Positions 59,047 to 64,000 of a DNA stretch of 64,000 bases are shown in pieces; the first letter of the stretch is position 1; every line of letters begins with the position of its first letter. Made by a program: the position numbers and the translations under genes. This DNA comes from M3007 sp043764095 (GTDB taxonomy: Bacteria; Bacteroidota; Bacteroidia; Chitinophagales; Saprospiraceae): NCBI GenBank assembly GCA_043764095.1, contig JAYUKX010000099.1, forward strand, positions 1 through 64,000, read 5' to 3'. The notes below the pieces were generated by a model. It was given only the letters and a program-made list of their open reading frames with translations. It had not been told where the DNA came from and made no database searches.

Positions 59047-61353
59047 ATGCTTTATATACAACGTACTGCCGGATTACCTTTTTCTGTGTTGTCGCCCTTG
59101 CGTGGCCAATTTGATGCCTTGGATTTAGCGCAAAAAAAGGCAAACGCCGAATTAGAAATTGCGCGTACCCGCGTGCAGGAAGCCTTTGATAAGGCACTTT
59201 TGACCACCGAAGAGGGGCTTTTACGCACTAAAATTTATAATGCACGTAAAATATTTTTTCGTAAAGCAATTGTTCCGCCTTTAGAGGGTTTATCGCCAGC
59301 GCATGACCTATCCACCGCCATTGCTGCGTATCAAATGGCTTTCGACAAGGAGATTGCAGCCCAAGTGCACTACGAAAACGAGTACAATCGCTTGGTTATA
59401 GCCTCATATCAGCACCTGCAACAGTACGCCACACACAATGAGTTACAACGTGGCTTATTGTTTTCAAGCAGGGTACTTTTACAGCAAATCCCCGATTTTA
59501 TCTCCAGTAATCCCGATCAATTCAATAGAAAAGACCGCCATACCGCCGAGGGCATTTTGCAATATGTGACGCGCATGGCCACTAAAACCACGCCGTTAAG
59601 CAGGTTTGCTACCGTGGATATGCACCAAGATACCCAATCGGAAGCCTTTGTGTTTCCTTGGGAAAATGAAGTAAACGACTCGGAAAACAGGCGATTCAAA
59701 GATACCGTACCAGCCGAGCAGCCTCCTACTTCCAAAATCACGCCAAATGTGGCGCTTTTACCTTGTTTTTACGATGTATTATTGGCTTTTCCTGCGTTTT
59801 ACAATGCACTCACCGTTCGCTTAAATCCGTTGATGGATGTCAGCAGTGAACAAGTGTTCCGTTGGTGGTATTTTGATGGTACCAACGAAGCCATTCAGCA
59901 AGTGGCAGTGGCACCTATTTTGCGTTTTATTGGTCAACAATTTACTGAAAATCAGCCTGCTATACGCTTTGTTCAATTAACAAAAATCATCGCCGAAGCC
60001 ACCGAATCGGATCTGGAAAAAACAGAATTGTACCTCAAAGAACTTATAGATACGGGTTTTTTAGAATGGAATTTTCCAGAAACAGGCCAAAACCACGGAT
60101 GGACGGGCAAACTCTACCAATTCCTAGGTTTTTTAGAGGGCGGCAGTGCTGTTCCTGCTATTTCAGAAGCAGCATTTTTACTCCAATGGTTACGTACTGC
60201 TGCACGTACATTGCCTTTTCAGCCCATCGCAGAGGCATTGGTCACCCAACAAGAGGCATTGGATCAAGTAAAGATTTATTTTGAACGGTATCTTGGTTTT
60301 TGCCCAGCCATAACTGCCGAGCAATTGTTTTACGAAGATGTGGCTATTGCGCAAACGCCCGTTGTCACATTTGCCGAATTGGGAAATATGGCTGCGCAAG
60401 TAGCGCAAATACGGAGCAATACGCCTGTACAAAAACGGAAAGGTATGAGGCAAAAAATCGCCGCTGTTTTGAACGCGCAGGGTACGATGAACATATTGGA
60501 TTTATTTGAGCAATTGAACCATAATCCTGCCGAAGCAATGGCCGTTCAACAGCCATCCGATATACCCATTGGTCATTTAGTACAACCCTTTAAGGACGAA
60601 AATGGCCACACAAAATTTGTGTTGAACACTTTGTATCCGGGGGGCGGTAAACTATTTGCCCGTTGGTTACATTTGTTTTCAAGTGATTTTACGGAGCAAT
60701 TAAAATCCATTTATGAGCGGTATCCCAATTTATATGCTTTTTCGTGGTATTCTGCATTTAATGCCAATATTCACCCCGAATTGACGCAAAAATACATCAA
60801 ACTGCCCGGTGGCAGGACGGCTCAAGCGGCGCTAGGAGCAGCAAAAATGTACCCCGATGGCACGATGGTTTTATTGGATGCGCAAAACAGCCAAGTTATT
60901 ACATTTGCAGATCTAGGTTTAGAAGACTTATCGTCTCGGCCACTCTTGGTTCAAATGCTGTTGGCCTTGGGGCAACCTTTGTTGGATAATTTGGGTTGGG
61001 CACCGTCTGTTTGGGAGGACAAAGGAGGCTGCCGTTTCCGCCCAAGAATAACCCTTGGCGATATGGTAGTAGAACGTGCTTGTTGGCAAATGGACGCGTC
61101 TTTTTGGGCAATTTTGCAGGGCAAAAAAGATATTCGTTTTTTTAAAGAAATTAGTCGAATTAGACATGAAATATCGCTGCCGTCCTTGGTTTTTGTCAAA
61201 AAAGAAGGTCAAAAATCGCAATTTATAGATTTAGACAGCCCTTTATCGGTGCAGTTATTTTGCAAGTTAATACAAGGCATTTCAGGTTCGATTTGGATAG
61301 AAGAAATGTTGCCTATTCCGCAAGGGCATGCTTATGAGATCGCTTTTGAATAG
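59047..61353 (+). CDS. Lantibiotic dehydratase (LanB) N-terminal-domain-like enzyme
   Basis: A 768-residue protein from the ATG at 59047 (MLYIQRTAGLPFSVLSPLRG). It resembles the LanB glutamylation domain: a RMATKTTPLSRFATV motif (about 176-190), comparable to the R-x-x-x-R-x-TPF tRNA-Glu-binding motif, and a C-terminal RPRITLGDMVVERACWQMD with the LPSLVFVKKEGQKSQFIDL block and EEMLP end. LanB proteins use glutamyl-tRNA to activate Ser/Thr residues in a precursor peptide, then eliminate glutamate. The separate elimination domain (SpaB_C) is absent here and no LanC is nearby. That leaves a split dehydratase or a PEARL-type peptide aminoacyl-tRNA ligase as options. Substrate and product are unknown. 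Confidence 0.85.
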   Translation: MLYIQRTAGLPFSVLSPLRGQFDALDLAQKKANAELEIARTRVQEAFDKALLTTEEGLLRTKIYNARKIFFRKAIVPPLEGLSPAHDLSTAIAAYQMAFDKEIAAQVHYENEYNRLVIASYQHLQQYATHNELQRGLLFSSRVLLQQIPDFISSNPDQFNRKDRHTAEGILQYVTRMATKTTPLSRFATVDMHQDTQSEAFVFPWENEVNDSENRRFKDTVPAEQPPTSKITPNVALLPCFYDVLLAFPAFYNALTVRLNPLMDVSSEQVFRWWYFDGTNEAIQQVAVAPILRFIGQQFTENQPAIRFVQLTKIIAEATESDLEKTELYLKELIDTGFLEWNFPETGQNHGWTGKLYQFLGFLEGGSAVPAISEAAFLLQWLRTAARTLPFQPIAEALVTQQEALDQVKIYFERYLGFCPAITAEQLFYEDVAIAQTPVVTFAELGNMAAQVAQIRSNTPVQKRKGMRQKIAAVLNAQGTMNILDLFEQLNHNPAEAMAVQQPSDIPIGHLVQPFKDENGHTKFVLNTLYPGGGKLFARWLHLFSSDFTEQLKSIYERYPNLYAFSWYSAFNANIHPELTQKYIKLPGGRTAQAALGAAKMYPDGTMVLLDAQNSQVITFADLGLEDLSSRPLLVQMLLALGQPLLDNLGWAPSVWEDKGGCRFRPRITLGDMVVERACWQMDASFWAILQGKKDIRFFKEISRIRHEISLPSLVFVKKEGQKSQFIDLDSPLSVQLFCKLIQGISGSIWIEEMLPIPQGHAYEIAFE

Positions 61354-61401
61354 GGTAGGGTAGCGGCAACGGCCATAAAGCCGGAGGTAAGCAACAGTTA
61401 T

Positions 61402-61447
61402 ATTGTTGGGTCAGCAATACCCACAGAGATAAAGCCGACCCAACAAT
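61402..61447. terminator. Bidirectional hairpin between LanB-like and T9SS genes
   Basis: ATTGTTGGGTC (61402-61412) pairs perfectly with GACCCAACAAT (61437-61447), located between convergent genes. It lacks a long T-tract. Confidence 0.6.
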
Positions 61448-61454
61448 AATATGG

Positions 61455-64000
61455 TTAGTGTTGCACAATTATTCTGCCTTGGGAAATAGTTCCATCGGCA
61501 AGCGTTAATACCCAAAAGTATATTCCAGCAGGGAATGATCCGGAATTAACTTGTACGGATAGGTTGCCTTGTACGGTGGTTTGGAAAACAGTTTGTCCCC
61601 AAAGTCCCACTATTTTAAATTGACCTGATCTATCGCTTATTTTACTCATTTGGACTAAGATATGGTCGTTGGCAGGGTTAGGTGTCACGGTAATATCCAA
61701 TTTTTCAGGTACCTGAGCACTACTGCCACTGTTCAGTAGTACCTTTTTCCCTTCCAAGCATATCGGCATACTACAAGAATAAGGTGGGAATACATAACCA
61801 TAGTTCGACAATATGCCTTTGCCTGCTTGTGCTGCGATACCATCATTGGGATCTTGGGCGATTTGTAATAATATGGATTGCGTGTTTTTGTCCAATTTGC
61901 GCAAATTTTGGCTACTCCCAATTTGAATCAAGGTTTGAATCCTAGATAGTTCTGCCTGTTGTACTTCGGAAAGTACGTAACGTTGGGGTATTTGTCCAAT
62001 AACTTGAGTCGCCTCTGTACTTTGACCAGCAAAACCATAGATCAGTGCAAGGCGTACATCACTTTCATACGTCCATAAACGCCCCTGCCATGTCTTGAGT
62101 GAATCTTCGGAATAATTAATGGTGTCGTGTACTGCATGCAGAAATCCCTTTTTGGCAAGTTCATACATGGTAAGATAATGAAGGCTCGCTACTCGTTCCG
62201 TATTTTCAATTTTGGTGGGATTACCAGATTTGGTGGCATTTATCCAGTTCTTTCGAGCCTTGGTAAAATTATTTCTAGCAGCAAAATATTCATTGCGGAT
62301 GGAGTTGAGTGCCTCTCTTGACTGGTATAAACTTTCATAACCAAAATCTGAACAGGTTGTCATCGTTTTTACCGAAAACAAATTTATGGTATTCAAATTA
62401 TGGTACAATGGCGCTTGAAATGGATCTCCAGTCATGATTGGATTGGCATAGTAGTAATTAATATTTTGTGTGGATTTATAAAAATCACTAAAATCGCAAG
62501 TACCTTGATGAGAAAATCGGTTGCCAGCCGGAAGGTAAATAGGGCTATTGTCAGAAGGATCAATACCAACGAATTTTCCTTGATTCGTTCGTATCCGATC
62601 GGAATCATTGGGCATCACAAAATCATAAGCCGTTACGCCATCATTGGTATTGCATTCGTAGTATAATCCACTTGTAATATTGTTGGGTAGTTCGCTATTA
62701 TTGCTATTGACTACATTAGCGATATGGATATCGGAATATTTATTGAGGTTGATTACATTATTGGCCGAACCTATATCATAATTACAAGTACCCACGGTGG
62801 TTTCAGCATTTCCATCTACTTTATGAAATTGATTGCCAGTGTAAACAAATTCGGATGATTTTGCAAATATAGTACCAAATTGTACTTTTTCAGTAGGGTT
62901 GCCAGGCATATTACCTAGGTAGAACTTATTTCCTGTAATAGATGCTCCCAATACATTTTCTATGTAAATTCCAACATAGTTATCTGTAAAACTGGCAGAT
63001 CTGATGGTGACGGGCCTAGTTAATGAACTTATCATTGGTGGACTAAAGACACGAACCGCTTCTTCTAAACCCGTAAACGTACAGCCCACATTCGTTCCCA
63101 AAGCATTATCTATGGTAAATCCTGATAAAATGCCACGAATTCCAAAACCCTTACAAGTTGTATTAGAATTATTTGGGCAGTACTCCGTTTTTGTATTGGT
63201 AAAAGAGCAACTTAATATTTGTGCACCTTTAACTTCTACCATATCGATGAACGCATAGAAAAAATATTTGTTTTCAAGAAAAGTTGTTGGGTAGTTATCA
63301 TTGGTCTCAAAGACACAACCATTGAAGCGCGCTTTATAATTTTGATTGCCTGCCGACGTTAAGGTTCCTTCTACTTGTGGAATTGATGGAATATTATTTG
63401 CGTAACCTTTGAAAGAAACACCTATTTGGTTGTTCCGAAAAAGCGTACCCTTACAGTTGATCTGTCCCCCATTTCCACCTCCACCATATAGTTCTACTGC
63501 TGTTATTGCATTTTCTATAACACCCTTTGCATATCCCTCCATTCTGCCTTGGGCATACACTCCATTTATTGGATATTGATTGGTTTGTCCGGGTTTTCCA
63601 TATATTTTAACGCCTTGCCAGTAATCGGCACACATACCGGTTAATACACCATTTAATTTGAGTACTGCATTTGGTTGCACAATGAGTTTGGCTTCCCTTG
63701 CAAATAGAACACTTACGCCCTCTCTTATCTCCAAGGATGAGCCGCTTTCTACTGTCAAATCTTCATAAAGAATGACTTGGTTATTGAGGAACATACCCGT
63801 AGTCCATATATTGGGCATATTCGTTGATGGAATACTTAAACTGGTAAACAGATTAGTCGCGTTGTTACTCTGGGTTACGCCCAAAGGATCTTGTGTCAGT
63901 ACGTGCCGCATCCTTATGCCTTGTCCTGTTGTGAATCTCTTGGTGCAGACTAAATTTGTATTGGTCATAAAGTTTCTTGTTTCTGGATTGCTAAATTCAA
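61455..64000 (-). CDS. Beta-helix T9SS type A sorting-domain protein (5' end outside window)
   Basis: The frame is open to the window edge: upstream of the Met at 63968 it continues EFSNPETRNF without a stop, and no signal peptide follows that Met, so the true start lies beyond 64000. The visible about 848 residues contain a right-handed parallel beta-helix region (GKIDGVSVLF-like repeats, for example LFRNNQIGVSFKGYANNIP and FTDNYVGIYIENVLGASITG). A helical segment (about 560-700) follows, then a T9SS type A sorting domain (VTPNPANDHILVQMSKI to GRIIVQH). Predicted surface-exposed or secreted; a polysaccharide-related role is possible for the helix. Confidence 0.85.
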   Translation of the reverse strand, partial: EFSNPETRNFMTNTNLVCTKRFTTGQGIRMRHVLTQDPLGVTQSNNATNLFTSLSIPSTNMPNIWTTGMFLNNQVILYEDLTVESGSSLEIREGVSVLFAREAKLIVQPNAVLKLNGVLTGMCADYWQGVKIYGKPGQTNQYPINGVYAQGRMEGYAKGVIENAITAVELYGGGGNGGQINCKGTLFRNNQIGVSFKGYANNIPSIPQVEGTLTSAGNQNYKARFNGCVFETNDNYPTTFLENKYFFYAFIDMVEVKGAQILSCSFTNTKTEYCPNNSNTTCKGFGIRGILSGFTIDNALGTNVGCTFTGLEEAVRVFSPPMISSLTRPVTIRSASFTDNYVGIYIENVLGASITGNKFYLGNMPGNPTEKVQFGTIFAKSSEFVYTGNQFHKVDGNAETTVGTCNYDIGSANNVINLNKYSDIHIANVVNSNNSELPNNITSGLYYECNTNDGVTAYDFVMPNDSDRIRTNQGKFVGIDPSDNSPIYLPAGNRFSHQGTCDFSDFYKSTQNINYYYANPIMTGDPFQAPLYHNLNTINLFSVKTMTTCSDFGYESLYQSREALNSIRNEYFAARNNFTKARKNWINATKSGNPTKIENTERVASLHYLTMYELAKKGFLHAVHDTINYSEDSLKTWQGRLWTYESDVRLALIYGFAGQSTEATQVIGQIPQRYVLSEVQQAELSRIQTLIQIGSSQNLRKLDKNTQSILLQIAQDPNDGIAAQAGKGILSNYGYVFPPYSCSMPICLEGKKVLLNSGSSAQVPEKLDITVTPNPANDHILVQMSKISDRSGQFKIVGLWGQTVFQTTVQGNLSVQVNSGSFPAGIYFWVLTLADGTISQGRIIVQH

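Overview
The window looks like chromosomal DNA from a Bacteroidota bacterium, most likely of the Saprospiraceae/Chitinophagales type. Four things seen in the sequence support this. Five secreted proteins end in type IX secretion (T9SS) type A sorting domains. Nineteen exact copies of the Bacteroidota -7 promoter hexad-pair TAnnTTTG lie just upstream of genes on both strands. Lineage-typical genes are present: glutamine synthetase III, a PUR/DUF3276 protein, RicT, M42 peptidase and a C1B peptidase with a signal peptide. Shine-Dalgarno sites are largely absent. The genus assignment is inference. I see no rRNA, tRNA, CRISPR array, prophage or complete insertion sequence.

Layout. 1-7 kb: a large T9SS surface protein, a cytochrome c/copper monooxygenase-like T9SS protein, a DUF4261-like protein and a lipase-fold hydrolase. 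7-14 kb: a LolA-like protein, a 1053-residue Asp-box beta-propeller protein, a nucleotidyltransferase, a C1B peptidase and a HIT protein. 14-24 kb: citrate synthase, an RGG-rich PUR protein, an SRPBCC/GyrI-like protein, AroQ, an ECF sigma/anti-sigma/adhesin operon, a thioredoxin and a two-gene Ycf48-like operon. 24-31 kb: two APC amino-acid permeases flanking an AraC regulator and a frameshifted esterase-GH3 fusion. 31-43 kb: RicT with a repeat tail, glutamine synthetase III, an Ada-like regulator/methyltransferase, Nudix, PyrE, an M42 + C40 pair, GT2, YhhN and a secreted TonB-CTD protein. 43-54 kb: TlpA, T9SS proteins, a GT39-like membrane glycosyltransferase, a GH13 alpha-amylase, OmpA and glutamate dehydrogenase. 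54-64 kb: an arginase-fold protein with degenerate metal sites, a CarboxypepD_reg-like protein, TatD, a small coiled-coil protein, a lipoprotein plus LanB-like pair, and a beta-helix T9SS protein cut by the window edge.

The metabolic theme is growth on polymers and peptides: GH13, esterase-GH3, C1B and M42 peptidases, amino-acid permeases, then glutamate dehydrogenase and glutamine synthetase for nitrogen.

The most interesting items are: (i) three families of short, structured, inverted-repeat-bounded elements without any transposase in the window (A, about 360 bp, three copies plus a fragment that supplies the stop codon of a small gene; B, about 161 bp with a 23-bp inverted repeat; C, a 20-bp box in three copies, two of which sit exactly one base upstream of a promoter); (ii) an orphan LanB-like dehydratase/aminoacylation-domain protein coupled to a lipoprotein; (iii) two apparent pseudoenzymes, an NlpC/P60 protein with Cys replaced by Ala and an arginase-fold protein lacking most metal ligands; (iv) several probable leaderless mRNAs; and (v) a candidate small RNA in front of ricT.
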